The position numbers and the translations under genes are program-made. DNA of 50,545 bases from an uncultured Clostridium sp. (GTDB lineage Bacteria; Bacillota; Clostridia; Clostridiales; Clostridiaceae), in assembly GCA_934755305.1 (NCBI GenBank), contig CAKVLD010000017.1:1-50545 (forward strand), read 5' to 3'. The stretch's first letter is position 1; every line of letters begins with the position of its first letter. The notes beneath the pieces were generated by a model. The model was not told the DNA's origin and did not search any database. It saw only the letters and a list, made by a program, of their open reading frames with translations. Shown here piece by piece: positions 26,009-34,876 of the stretch.

Positions 26009-27511
26009 ATGGAAGAGAATAGAGAACAGTGGGGAAGTAAAATGGGTTTTATACTTGCAGCTGTTGGTTCAGCAGTAGGTCTTGGAAACATATGGAGATT
26101 TCCTTATTTAGTATATAACAATGGAGGAGGAGCTTTTTTAGTTCCATATTTTATTGCGATTATTACAGCAGCTATACCCATATTAGTATTAGAGTATAGT
26201 ATGGGACATAAATATAGAGCATCAACACCTCTTGCTTTAGCTAGAGCAAAAAAAAGATGGGAATGGCTTGGATGGTGGCCAGTAGTAAATGCATTCTTCA
26301 TATTAGCATATTACTCAATGATTTTAAGTTGGGCTATTAAATATTTAATGCTAAGTTTCAATAAAGGTTGGGGAGCAGATCCAAATAGTTATTTCTATAA
26401 TGACTTTTTACAATTATCATCATCACCTTTTGAATTTACTACTATAATTTGGGCTGTATTAATAGGTATAGCAGCATTATGGATAGTTAATTGGTTCATA
26501 TGTTACAAAGGTGTAAAAGGTGGAATTGAAAAATTAAATAAAGTATTATTACCATTACTAATAGTTATTATGGTAGTTATAGTTATTAAAGGTGTTACTT
26601 TAGAAGGTTCAGTAGTTGGATTAAACAAATTATTTACACCAGATTGGAGTAAAGTTAAAGATCCTAGCGTTTGGATAGCAGCTTATGGTCAAGTATTCTT
26701 CTCACTAAGTGTAGGAATGGGGATAATGATGACTTATTCAAGCTATTTACCTAAAGATTCTGATATAAATAATAGTGCTTTTATGACTGGTTTTGCAAAT
26801 TGTGGATTTGAGTTTTTATGTGCTATAGGAGTGTTTTCAATTTTAGGATTTATGGCAACTAGCCAAGGTGTTCCAATGGAAGAAGTGGTTTCAGGTGGAA
26901 TAGGACTTGCATTTATTGTATTTCCTAAAGTATTTAGCATTATGGGAGCATGGGGAAATATTTTAGGTGTATTATTCTTCTTATGTTTAGTATTTGCAGG
27001 ATTAACTTCATCAGTATCTTTAGTAGAAGCGGTTTCAGCTCCTATTATAGATAAAACAGGATGGAGTCGTAAGAAAGTAGTTACAGCTATTTGTGTTTGT
27101 GGGTTTTTAGGAAGTATAATTTACTCTACAAATGCAGGATTATACTTATTAGATATTGTTGATAATTTTATTAATAATTATGGAATAGTAGTTATAGGAT
27201 TATTAGAAGCTTTTGTAATAGGTTGGATAGTAAAACCAGTATCTTTACGTGAGCATGCTAATTCAGTTTCTCATTTTAGAATAGGAAAGTGGTGGGATAT
27301 AACTATAAAATATATTACTCCATTAATATTAGCTTTTATGTTAGTAAGTAGTATTATTAAAGAAATAAAAAGCCCTTATGAAGGATATTCCTTAAGCGCT
27401 TTATTAGTATATGGTTGGGGAGTTGTAGCTATTACAATAATTTGTGCTTTATTAATTAGTAAAAGACCATGGAAAAATAAAAATATAGATATTAGTTGGG
27501 AGGAACAGTAA
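26009..27511 (+). CDS. Sodium-dependent NSS-family amino-acid transporter
   Basis: 500 aa with about twelve membrane helices. The first helix carries GSAVGLGNIWRFPYL, the sodium/substrate-binding stretch of neurotransmitter-sodium symporters such as LeuT and MetP. Helix 6 to 8 motifs (YGQVFFSLSVGMG, AGLTSSVSLVE) agree. The substrate is probably a neutral amino acid. It is followed two bases later by a 32-residue MetS-like gene, as in the MetPS methionine/alanine importer of Corynebacterium. Confidence 0.9.
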   Translation: MEENREQWGSKMGFILAAVGSAVGLGNIWRFPYLVYNNGGGAFLVPYFIAIITAAIPILVLEYSMGHKYRASTPLALARAKKRWEWLGWWPVVNAFFILAYYSMILSWAIKYLMLSFNKGWGADPNSYFYNDFLQLSSSPFEFTTIIWAVLIGIAALWIVNWFICYKGVKGGIEKLNKVLLPLLIVIMVVIVIKGVTLEGSVVGLNKLFTPDWSKVKDPSVWIAAYGQVFFSLSVGMGIMMTYSSYLPKDSDINNSAFMTGFANCGFEFLCAIGVFSILGFMATSQGVPMEEVVSGGIGLAFIVFPKVFSIMGAWGNILGVLFFLCLVFAGLTSSVSLVEAVSAPIIDKTGWSRKKVVTAICVCGFLGSIIYSTNAGLYLLDIVDNFINNYGIVVIGLLEAFVIGWIVKPVSLREHANSVSHFRIGKWWDITIKYITPLILAFMLVSSIIKEIKSPYEGYSLSALLVYGWGVVAITIICALLISKRPWKNKNIDISWEEQ

Positions 27512-27513
27512 TT

Positions 27514-27612
27514 ATGACAATGGAAGCAATTTGTTTTTTAGTACTTGGTGCTACAGTATTATATGGTGGTTTAATAACTACAATTGCAATAGCTGTTAAA
27601 GGAGATAAGTAA
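27514..27612 (+). CDS. MetS-like small subunit of the NSS transporter
   Basis: A 32-aa protein (MTMEAICFLVLGATVLYGGL, then a short polar end) with one membrane helix. GGGAGG inside the end of the transporter gene serves as ribosome site. Its position directly behind an NSS transporter and its size match the MetS family, which is required for transport in MetPS. Confidence 0.85.
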   Translation: MTMEAICFLVLGATVLYGGLITTIAIAVKGDK

Positions 27613-27689
27613 TATTTTCTAAGGATTAAAAGTGAAATTTTGTACAAACTATATGTGTACCCAAATTAACTTTTAGGAGGCAGAAATTT

Positions 27690-27794
27690 ATGAGCGAAAA
27701 AAAGGATTGTTCATGTGCATCTCAACAAGAAAAAGAAAAGAAAGCAAATAATTCTGGATGTAAGCATAAGAAAAAAACATATAAAAAAGATTAA
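27690..27794 (+). CDS. 34-aa Lys/Cys-rich small protein
   Basis: It starts at the ATG at 27690 with TTAGGAGG nine bases before it. The protein (MSEKKDCSCASQQEKEKKAN, ending CKHKKKTYKKD) has three cysteines in a C-x-C ... C arrangement plus a histidine, and eleven or more lysines. I recognise no family. The strong ribosome site and the following perfect terminator make it a likely real gene. Confidence 0.6.
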   Translation: MSEKKDCSCASQQEKEKKANNSGCKHKKKTYKKD

Positions 27795-27796
27795 TT

Positions 27797-27838
27797 AGTA
27801 AAAAAGAACTAACACAAATACGTTAGTTCTTTTTTACT
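27797..27838 (+). terminator. Terminator after the 34-aa gene
   Basis: Perfect 17-bp stem (27797-27813 with 27822-27838). Confidence 0.9.
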
Positions 27839-27880
27839 TTAACAATATTATTTTTTATAAAAACTTTATTAAATTAATAT

Positions 27881-27929
27881 TTGACAAAAGAGGGAAAAAG
27901 AGATAGTATTTAATTGAGAATGAATTTCA
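27881..27929 (+). promoter_or_regulatory. Flavodoxin promoter with possible Fur box
   Basis: TTGACA (27881-27886), 17 bases, TAGTAT (27904-27909). At 27915-27929, over the expected start point, TGAGAATGAATTTCA matches the 7-1-7 Fur consensus TGATAATNATTATCA at 11 of 14 positions. Iron-dependent flavodoxin control is known in clostridia; here it is inferred. Confidence 0.55.
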
Positions 27930-27952
27930 ATTATTTTAAAGGAGATGTTTAT

Positions 27953-28372
27953 ATGAAAATAGTTTATTGGTCAGGAACAGGAAATACAGAAAAAATGGCA
28001 AACTTAATTGCAAAAGGAATAGTTGAAAAAGGCAAAGAAGCAGATGTAGTTGCAGTAAGAGATGCAAATTCAGATATATTTAACACAGAAGATATTGTGA
28101 TTTTAGGATGTCCAGCTATGGGTGATGAAGTTCTTGAAGAAGGGGAATTTGATCCATTTATAGAAGAATTAGAAAGCAAAGTATCAGGAAAGAAAGTAGC
28201 TTTATTTGGTTCTTATGGATGGGGTGATGGACAATGGATGAGAGATTTTGAAGAAAGAATGGTTTCTTATGGATGCGTTTCAAGCTTGGATCCATTAATA
28301 GTTTCAAATGAACCAGAAGGTGATACAGAAGAACAATGTATAGAATTTGGTAGAAAAATAGCTGAACTTTAG
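27953..28372 (+). CDS. Flavodoxin
   Basis: 139 aa from the ATG at 27953 (AAAGGAGATG upstream); the earlier in-frame ATG at 27914 would begin before the likely transcription start. The FMN phosphate loop is WSGTGNTEKMA; later loops are GCPAMGDE and GSYGWGDGQWM. A short-chain flavodoxin carrying electrons in place of ferredoxin. Co-transcribed with the DUF3793 gene 12 bp downstream. Confidence 0.93.
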   Translation: MKIVYWSGTGNTEKMANLIAKGIVEKGKEADVVAVRDANSDIFNTEDIVILGCPAMGDEVLEEGEFDPFIEELESKVSGKKVALFGSYGWGDGQWMRDFEERMVSYGCVSSLDPLIVSNEPEGDTEEQCIEFGRKIAEL

Positions 28373-28384
28373 TATTTTTTAGTT

Positions 28385-29017
28385 ATGAGATATTTAGAGT
28401 TATATAACAAGTTGAATTTAATGGGTGAGAAAGAATATATAGAAAATTTACTTGTCTTTAATCTTTCGCAGGTTTTAGCTGGTATAAAACCTGCCTCAAC
28501 AATAGCTATTAAAAGAAATAAAGAAAATTCCTATGATAAATGGCATAAGTATGGTATAGATTTTGTAAAAAGTTTAAACTTAGATTTTGTGGAATTAAGA
28601 AAAAGTAATGATGGAATGGTACTTATGATATATGATCCAGAGGTACTCAAAGATTATATATTCAATAAAGAAGCAAAAAGTTTTTTAATTAAGCTTGGGT
28701 ATTGTTACAAGGAAGACGTAGAGTTATATGTAAATAAATTAAGGGATAGGTATAAATTATTTAATTGCCCTCATGAACTTGGATTATTTTTAGGAATACC
28801 TATTAAAGATGTTGAGGATTTTATGACATGTACAAGTAAAAAATGTTTATTTTGTGGATATTGGAAGGTCTATAATGATTGCGATAAAGCAATGAAAACT
28901 TTTAAGAAATATGATGAAGTAAAAGTAAGCACTATAGATAAAATATTAAAAGGTAGTGATTCAAGAGAATTAGCCTTAAACATAAAGAATTTTGAGAAAA
29001 AACACATACAGGTATAA
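28385..29017 (+). CDS. DUF3793 family protein
   Basis: 210 aa. The motif CPHELGLFLGIPIKDVEDFM followed by CLFCGYWKVYND is typical of DUF3793, often found next to flavodoxin genes in clostridia. Two cysteines at CLFC may bind metal. Function is unknown; the context suggests iron or electron-carrier metabolism. Confidence 0.82.
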   Translation: MRYLELYNKLNLMGEKEYIENLLVFNLSQVLAGIKPASTIAIKRNKENSYDKWHKYGIDFVKSLNLDFVELRKSNDGMVLMIYDPEVLKDYIFNKEAKSFLIKLGYCYKEDVELYVNKLRDRYKLFNCPHELGLFLGIPIKDVEDFMTCTSKKCLFCGYWKVYNDCDKAMKTFKKYDEVKVSTIDKILKGSDSRELALNIKNFEKKHIQV

Positions 29018-29029
29018 TGGACAATAATT

Positions 29030-29061
29030 AAGATGTTGTAATTAAAGCAACATCTTTTTTT
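29030..29061 (+). terminator. Terminator after DUF3793 gene
   Basis: AAGATGTTG pairs with CAACATCTT, then a T-run. Confidence 0.85.
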
Positions 29062-29093
29062 ATGTAATAAAGTATGGAAAATGTATTTTTTAG

Positions 29094-29124
29094 TTTACAA
29101 ATATAGTTAATTTGTATTTTTTAT
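29094..29124 (+). promoter_or_regulatory. TTTACA-N17-T6AT promoter-like element before the 169-aa gene
   Basis: TTTACA at 29094-29099, exactly 17 bases, then TTTTTTATT from 29117. The same spacing and T-run are at 9574 and 36688. TACAAAT (29096-29102) and ATTTGTA (29110-29116) also form an inverted repeat. Confidence 0.5.
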
Positions 29125-29196
29125 TAATGAATCTACTAATTGTTGTTTAATCAATTATTAAGTACAAATTTTAATTATTTAAAGGAGGAATTTAAA

Positions 29197-29706
29197 ATGG
29201 CAGAAGAAAAGGATTTTAACATGCTTGTAGGAGCAAAATTTAAACTTTTAGGAGCTAGTGAAACAGCAATATTTAGCAAGGACAAGGAAGGATATTCTGT
29301 ACTTTTAGCTCCATCAGAAACAGAAGAAAATAAGGGAATTACTATAAAGGAATTAGTAACTCAAGTTAATGATTTAATTAAGAACTTTGATAGTAAGGCA
29401 AAGGCAATAGAACAAAGTGAAATTGAAGGTAAAATTGATGCAGTTGCCCCTAAGGATGAAAGTGGTAAATCTAAGTTTGATATTACAAATTTAAAAGTAA
29501 TATTAAATCAAGCATTTTTATATATGAAGTCACAAGATAAGACTTTAGAATATGCTTTTAGTTTAACTATTGATTCAAAAGAAGTGATACCAGAAGAAAT
29601 AACTTTCTTAAATGTTGAAAATGTAACATTCTCAATATGGAATACAACAAGAAGTAAAGTAATAGAAAAGATGGCATTAATAACTCCAGAGACTTATTTA
29701 GTATAG
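29197..29706 (+). CDS. 169-aa protein of unknown function, first gene of a three-gene unit
   Basis: It starts at the ATG at 29197, eight bases after AAAGGAGG; the frame extends upstream without a ribosome site. No signal peptide or membrane segment. The first 40 residues look beta-rich, the middle (about 65-115) helical and charged, and the end beta again (EYAFSLTIDSKEVIPEEITFL, then WNTTR). I recognise no family. The strong ribosome site and first position suggest it is the most abundant product of the unit. Confidence 0.6.
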   Translation: MAEEKDFNMLVGAKFKLLGASETAIFSKDKEGYSVLLAPSETEENKGITIKELVTQVNDLIKNFDSKAKAIEQSEIEGKIDAVAPKDESGKSKFDITNLKVILNQAFLYMKSQDKTLEYAFSLTIDSKEVIPEEITFLNVENVTFSIWNTTRSKVIEKMALITPETYLV

Positions 29707-29716
29707 TAGAAAAGAT

Positions 29717-32700
29717 ATGGAAATAAAGTCTCCTAGCTATGGAATAGGGGTTACAGGTAATATATGTAACCAAAAGTTTAGTGGAGCCATTAGTAATAAA
29801 GATGGCTCCATGGAACTTATAGGAGGAATAGCTATTGATTCCTTAGGTTTAAACAATATAATGCCAGTTGTTAATAAGGATCTAAGCGAATTTATTAGCA
29901 AAGAATGTACAGATATTTTTGGTGAGATAAATGGAAAAGCTTTATTTTATCATTATAAGGATAATAACTTAGTTTGCTTAAATACAAGTGGCGTATCTTT
30001 TTTAGCCCTAAGTAAAGATAGTAATGGACTTTTAATATTCAATTTTGATATAGAGAAGGAATATGAAGAAAAGGGTATATTTAACAAGATAACTACTTAT
30101 ATAAGAAATATAGCTAGCTACTTTGGACTTGAAAACTTTATGTTTATGGTAAAGATAGGGGAAGGCTGTGATATAAAGTCTTTAACAAGTTATATAAAGG
30201 TTAAGAATAGCAATGCATTAATTCAAAATATATCTTTGAAAAATTTACCGTCAAATATTAATAATTATGATCTATTATTAACTAGTAAGTTTATTTTTGA
30301 AGGAAAAAGCAGTGTATTCACCAAAGCAATGTTAGAATTGTTAGGAATTAGATCATTGGACTTTTATATGGGAGCTAATAAGAACTTTTCAAATTATATG
30401 TCCATGTTAGTGTTTCCTAAGGTAGATAATAATATTTTAACTCTTAAAGATTCTTATATTAAGATAAGTGGAAACAATAAAGTTCCTTCATTAAATTTAA
30501 GAGGAAACTTAATTTTAAAGTGTTTAAAGGATATTGAATTTGTAATAAGTTCAGATATTTCTATGGGTAAGTTTTTATTATCAGCAGAGATGTCTAATAA
30601 TAAAGCACAGCTTACAGGACCTTTTAATATTGGAGATGCAGCTTTATTAATAGGATATAATAATGGATTAACCTTTGGTATTCTTGGAACTATTTACTTA
30701 AGAGCTTTAAGCTTTTTTACTGCTATAGTATTAAATTATCAAGGAGAAGCTGTTACTCCACAATTAATATCAGCAGCAATTGATGAACTATCTATAAGTA
30801 GTCTTGTTAAAAATTTTACAGGAATGGATGTAAGCGGTTTAGAGAATTTTGATGAAATAGCCATAGAAGGCTTTGATTTTACAATTAAAAATAAATTTCC
30901 AAGTAATATACTAGATAATGTAGAGAAAGTTGTTGAACATTTCAATAATACAGTACTTGATAAAAAATTATGTCTCAATTTAGATGAAACTAAAATTACT
31001 AGAGGTAGTAATGGAGTGCATTTAGTAGATAAAAGTAGAATGAGACATTATTTTATAGATAATGAAGGAAATTTAAAGTTAAAAGCTCAATTTTATAGTG
31101 CTTTGGTTACAGAAGAATTTACCTTTGGATCATATAAGGTTACACCAGGAATGTTTATTTGTTGTAGATTGAAGATTTTTAATGTAAGTATGAAACTTTA
31201 TTTTTCTTTAAGTGAAAAGGATGGACTATTAACTTTTATGCAAATAGATCCTATGAGGTTTGGATTATTTTCTTTCGATAAATCTAGCTTTAGTAAAAAT
31301 GTTACTAATAAAAATTCTTTGCCAAGTAACAGCATAATATATCAATTTATTTCACCAACAGTTTCTGGGCCAACTGCACTTTTAGCAATAAATAAGAAGG
31401 ATTTAAACTTCTATTTAGATGGTAATTTAAAATATGCATCTATATTTAATGTAGATACTAGAATAGTATTTAGTAAAAAATTAATATCTATTGCAGCAAG
31501 ATTTGCAATATTTAATCTTTTTAAGTGTACATTTATGTTAAGTACAGATATACAAAGTGCAAATAATATGAATTTTGATATTGTGTTAGGTGTTGATTTA
31601 ACTGGTATTGAAAAGCTATTTAAAAGTGTAACTGATAGTATAGAAAAAGCAATTAATACTTATAAAAATGGCATAAATAATGCTCAAAAAGCTATTAATG
31701 AAGCTAAAAATAAAGTTAATAGTTTACAAAGTGAAATTAATGACTTAAATAAGAAAATAAGTGATTGTAAGAGAGATACTAGAAAGGCTAAAGGATTTAG
31801 AAAAGCTATTAAAGCAATAAAAAATGCAGCTAAAATTGCAGGATATGAAGTTGCAAAAGCAGCATTATATGTTTCAATAGGTGTTGCAAAAGCAGCTTTA
31901 GAAGTAGCTAGTAAGGCTGTTAAAATAGCAGGTAAAGTTGGCGAAGCTGTATTGGTAGCAGTTAATAACATTATTAAAGGTGTATTAAAACTGTTCTTTA
32001 TTAAGAAATTTGAATTAAGAGCTGCTGCTTCCTCAAAGGAAGAGAAGTTTGAAGTTAATATAGAATTTAATGCTTTAGGAAAAGATCATAAGATATCTAA
32101 ATCATATTCTCATAATAACTTAAAGAATTCAGCTATTAATTTATTATCATCAGATATGAATGCATTAGTTAAGCCTGATATAGATGCTATAAATAATAAT
32201 ATTTATAGAAGTAATAAATCTAAGTTCCAACCAATTAATATACCATTATCTGTTCATAAACAAAGATTAGAAGATGGAATTAAGGAACTTAATAGTTCTA
32301 GAAGCTTATTAGAAACTATAGGTAAGGAATATGCAGAAGAATTTGGACAACCTATTGATATGACAGAAGAAATTTCGGCAGAATTCTGTACAGTTATGGA
32401 TTCTGTAACATCAAATTTAAGTTTAGCAGCTAACATGATTAATATAGATGATGTTAATTCAATTATTGATAATGTTAATTCAGAAATAAATAATAATGAT
32501 ACCATCTATAGAGATGATGAACTTAAGACTATGGAAGATGTGGTTACAGGCTTTAATGAAATACTTGAAATGAGAAAAGAAATAGATAGAGGAATGGAAC
32601 TTGTAACAAATCATAGAGATGAATTTGAGAATAACAATAAAACAATGGTAGAGAATTTAAGAGAGGTTGTTCCATATACAGTTGAAAAGATAGATGATAA

Positions 32701-32914
32701 GTGTAATATGGGAAAAGTTTTAGATAAGGTAGAAGATAAAATTTTAACTGAGTATTCAAATGATAGAAGTAATTACTATATTAATTTAGCTAAAGAAAGT
32801 TCTATATTTAGAGCTTTAGATGAAGAAAGAGAATTATATGGTTATACTCCATCAAATGAAAGAATTAGCAGAAGATCTAAGATAAGAAAAAATGGTTATC
32901 AAGAACGCTTATAG
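29717..32914 (+). CDS. 1065-aa protein of unknown function with coiled coil and Ala/Lys-rich helix
   Basis: No signal peptide and no recognised domain. Residues 1-635 appear as repeated beta-rich modules (many short alternating hydrophobic stretches). Residues about 640-690 are a coiled coil (QKAINEAKNKVNSLQSEIND). Residues about 690-765 are an Ala/Val/Lys-rich amphipathic to hydrophobic helical stretch (AKAALYVSIGVAKAALEVAS), like membrane-inserting segments of toxins. Residues 765-1065 are mainly helical and charged. There is almost no Shine-Dalgarno sequence; it sits ten bases behind the 169-aa gene, so it depends on coupling or is made at a low level. A clostripain-type protease follows. 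A large toxin, scaffold or payload is possible; none is shown. Confidence 0.6.
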   Translation: MEIKSPSYGIGVTGNICNQKFSGAISNKDGSMELIGGIAIDSLGLNNIMPVVNKDLSEFISKECTDIFGEINGKALFYHYKDNNLVCLNTSGVSFLALSKDSNGLLIFNFDIEKEYEEKGIFNKITTYIRNIASYFGLENFMFMVKIGEGCDIKSLTSYIKVKNSNALIQNISLKNLPSNINNYDLLLTSKFIFEGKSSVFTKAMLELLGIRSLDFYMGANKNFSNYMSMLVFPKVDNNILTLKDSYIKISGNNKVPSLNLRGNLILKCLKDIEFVISSDISMGKFLLSAEMSNNKAQLTGPFNIGDAALLIGYNNGLTFGILGTIYLRALSFFTAIVLNYQGEAVTPQLISAAIDELSISSLVKNFTGMDVSGLENFDEIAIEGFDFTIKNKFPSNILDNVEKVVEHFNNTVLDKKLCLNLDETKITRGSNGVHLVDKSRMRHYFIDNEGNLKLKAQFYSALVTEEFTFGSYKVTPGMFICCRLKIFNVSMKLYFSLSEKDGLLTFMQIDPMRFGLFSFDKSSFSKNVTNKNSLPSNSIIYQFISPTVSGPTALLAINKKDLNFYLDGNLKYASIFNVDTRIVFSKKLISIAARFAIFNLFKCTFMLSTDIQSANNMNFDIVLGVDLTGIEKLFKSVTDSIEKAINTYKNGINNAQKAINEAKNKVNSLQSEINDLNKKISDCKRDTRKAKGFRKAIKAIKNAAKIAGYEVAKAALYVSIGVAKAALEVASKAVKIAGKVGEAVLVAVNNIIKGVLKLFFIKKFELRAAASSKEEKFEVNIEFNALGKDHKISKSYSHNNLKNSAINLLSSDMNALVKPDIDAINNNIYRSNKSKFQPINIPLSVHKQRLEDGIKELNSSRSLLETIGKEYAEEFGQPIDMTEEISAEFCTVMDSVTSNLSLAANMINIDDVNSIIDNVNSEINNNDTIYRDDELKTMEDVVTGFNEILEMRKEIDRGMELVTNHRDEFENNNKTMVENLREVVPYTVEKIDDKCNMGKVLDKVEDKILTEYSNDRSNYYINLAKESSIFRALDEERELYGYTPSNERISRRSKIRKNGYQERL

Positions 32915-32932
32915 GATTTTTTATATAAATTT

Positions 32933-32973
32933 AAAAGGCCACTTAATATCAAAGGATATAAGTGGCCTTTTTT
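32933..32973 (+). terminator. Strong terminator directly before the protease gene
   Basis: AAAAGGCCACTTAATATC (32933-32950) pairs with GATATAAGTGGCCTTTTTT (32955-32972). Only 19 bases separate it from the protease ATG, too few for a promoter, so the protease is reached by read-through. Confidence 0.85.
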
Positions 32974-32991
32974 AAAAGGAGGATTTAAATA

Positions 32992-34839
32992 ATGAATAAG
33001 TTAAAAACAGTAGGAACTTCTTTGTGTGCTTCATTAGCCTTAATACTTGGAGGGGTTCTTTATCAATATAATGGTAATGATATATTAGGAAATGAAGTTA
33101 AGCATTATGAGAGTGTTGTTGAGAAAAAAGATTGTACAGTTTTAGTTTATATGGATGGAAGTAATTTAGAAAGTTCCTACGGACAAGCTTCTAAAGATAT
33201 AGAGGAAATGATTAAGTATTATCCAAAAGATGAAAATATAAATATAGTTTGTGAATCTGGTGGTGCTGAAGAGTGGTATAAAAGCGAACTTGAAGGAGAA
33301 GGAAATACTAGATTTACAATAGATGATACAGGAATAAGTAACTGTAATAAGATTGAAGCTCGTAATATGGGGGAGAAGGATACTTTAGCAGATTTTATTA
33401 ACTATGGTATAGAATCTTATCCAGCTGATAAATATGTATTAGTATTTTGGAATCATGGAGGAGGCTCTGTAGATGGTTTTGGCTCAGATGAACTTTTTTA
33501 TAATGATTCATTAAATTTATCTGAAATGGCACAAGCTTTTGAAGAGTCAGTAGCTAAAAAGGATACTTTTGAATTGGTCGGATTTGATGCTTGTTTAATG
33601 AGTAATATAGAAACGGCGAATGTTGTAAAAGATTATAGTAAATACATGATAGCTTCTGAAGATTTAGAACCAGAAGATGGTTGGAATTATGAATGGTTGA
33701 GTTCGTTGAAGTCAGAATCTAATGGTGAAGAAATAGGAAAAGAAATAGCAAATAGATATGAAGAATTCTACAAAGATAAAGATATAAGTTTAAATTTATC
33801 CCTTTTAGATTTAAGTAAAGTAAGCGATTTGGTTAATTACTTAAATAGCAATTTAAGTGATGATATAGGAAATATATCACTAAATAGAAATAATATTAAA
33901 AGTTTTGGTAACGGAACTGATTATCTATCTATAGGAGAAATGGTTGATATAAAAAGTTTATTAATAAATATGAATATTTCAGATAATAGTAGTAAGTTAA
34001 ATGAAAAGATAAATAATTTAGTAATATATAAGATAAGTAAAAATCAACAAGAGTTAGATTCTGGGGTATCTATATATCTTCCTGTTAATGATAAAGTTGA
34101 CTTAGCTGATCAGTATAACACTTATAAAAAGAATCAATTTATACCATCTTATATTAACTTTATAAAGGAATATGATAAATTTTTATTAGATAAAGATGAA
34201 TATACAGATTTTAATGATTATGAGTTAAGTTTTAATGAAAAAATACTTAAGGTTAATCTTGGAAAAGAAGAAATTAAGAATATATCTGTAATTTATCTAG
34301 CTAAATGTAAGTTATATAAAGATAATATATACTATTATATTAGTACAGATAGTGATGTTGATATAGATAGAAATGGAAGTGTAACAAGTAATATTGAAAA
34401 TGATATAACATTTATAAATAGCGTACCTGTATGTACTATAGAAAGAAGTTATAATTCTGAGTATTTAGAGTGTTTAAGTCCTGCCTTATTAGATGATAAA
34501 AAGGTTAATTTAATAATTAAGTATGATTATTATAATAGTTATGGAGCGGTAGTAGGTGCAGTACCTGCTAATGAAGAGGACACTAATAGTAAGATAATAG
34601 ATATTAAAGAAGGAGATAAGTTAATACCTTTATACCCAATAAGAGGAGATGTTGATTTAAGTAAATCGAATGAAGCTGATATATATGATGGAAAGTATAT
34701 AAAAGGGCAAAGTATAAATTTAGAAGATGGATATTTAGATTTAACAATGGGAAGTTTTTCTGATGATACAAAGATGGTTTATGGATATATTATAGTAAAT
34801 AATAAGCAAGAGTATTATGAGACGAATTTTATTGAATAA
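32992..34839 (+). CDS. Clostripain-family (C11) cysteine protease, membrane-anchored or secreted
   Basis: 615 aa. An N-terminal hydrophobic segment (about residues 6-25) is a signal or anchor. The caspase-like C11 core includes TVLVYMDGSNLE, the catalytic histidine H155 in FWNHGGG and cysteine C201 in GFDACLMSN. C11 enzymes cleave after Arg or Lys and often activate toxins (fragipain, clostripain) or gasdermins. The C-terminal 250 residues are a beta-rich region typical of longer members. AAAAGGAGG gives good translation, but a terminator just upstream limits transcription. The 1065-aa Lys-rich neighbour is a plausible substrate. Confidence 0.85.
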   Translation: MNKLKTVGTSLCASLALILGGVLYQYNGNDILGNEVKHYESVVEKKDCTVLVYMDGSNLESSYGQASKDIEEMIKYYPKDENINIVCESGGAEEWYKSELEGEGNTRFTIDDTGISNCNKIEARNMGEKDTLADFINYGIESYPADKYVLVFWNHGGGSVDGFGSDELFYNDSLNLSEMAQAFEESVAKKDTFELVGFDACLMSNIETANVVKDYSKYMIASEDLEPEDGWNYEWLSSLKSESNGEEIGKEIANRYEEFYKDKDISLNLSLLDLSKVSDLVNYLNSNLSDDIGNISLNRNNIKSFGNGTDYLSIGEMVDIKSLLINMNISDNSSKLNEKINNLVIYKISKNQQELDSGVSIYLPVNDKVDLADQYNTYKKNQFIPSYINFIKEYDKFLLDKDEYTDFNDYELSFNEKILKVNLGKEEIKNISVIYLAKCKLYKDNIYYYISTDSDVDIDRNGSVTSNIENDITFINSVPVCTIERSYNSEYLECLSPALLDDKKVNLIIKYDYYNSYGAVVGAVPANEEDTNSKIIDIKEGDKLIPLYPIRGDVDLSKSNEADIYDGKYIKGQSINLEDGYLDLTMGSFSDDTKMVYGYIIVNNKQEYYETNFIE

Positions 34840-34842
34840 AAT

Positions 34843-34876
34843 AAAAGATGCTACAAATTTTTGTAGCATCTTTTTA
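34843..34876. terminator. Terminator between protease and kinase genes
   Basis: AAAAGATGCTACAA pairs with TTGTAGCATCTTTT (34861-34874); it overlaps the kinase stop codon and serves both strands. Confidence 0.85.

Noticed and set aside
29717..34839. Bacterial gasdermin plus protease pair
   Set aside because: Bacterial gasdermins are about 250-300 aa with a C-terminal inhibitory peptide; the 1065-aa protein has no such layout.
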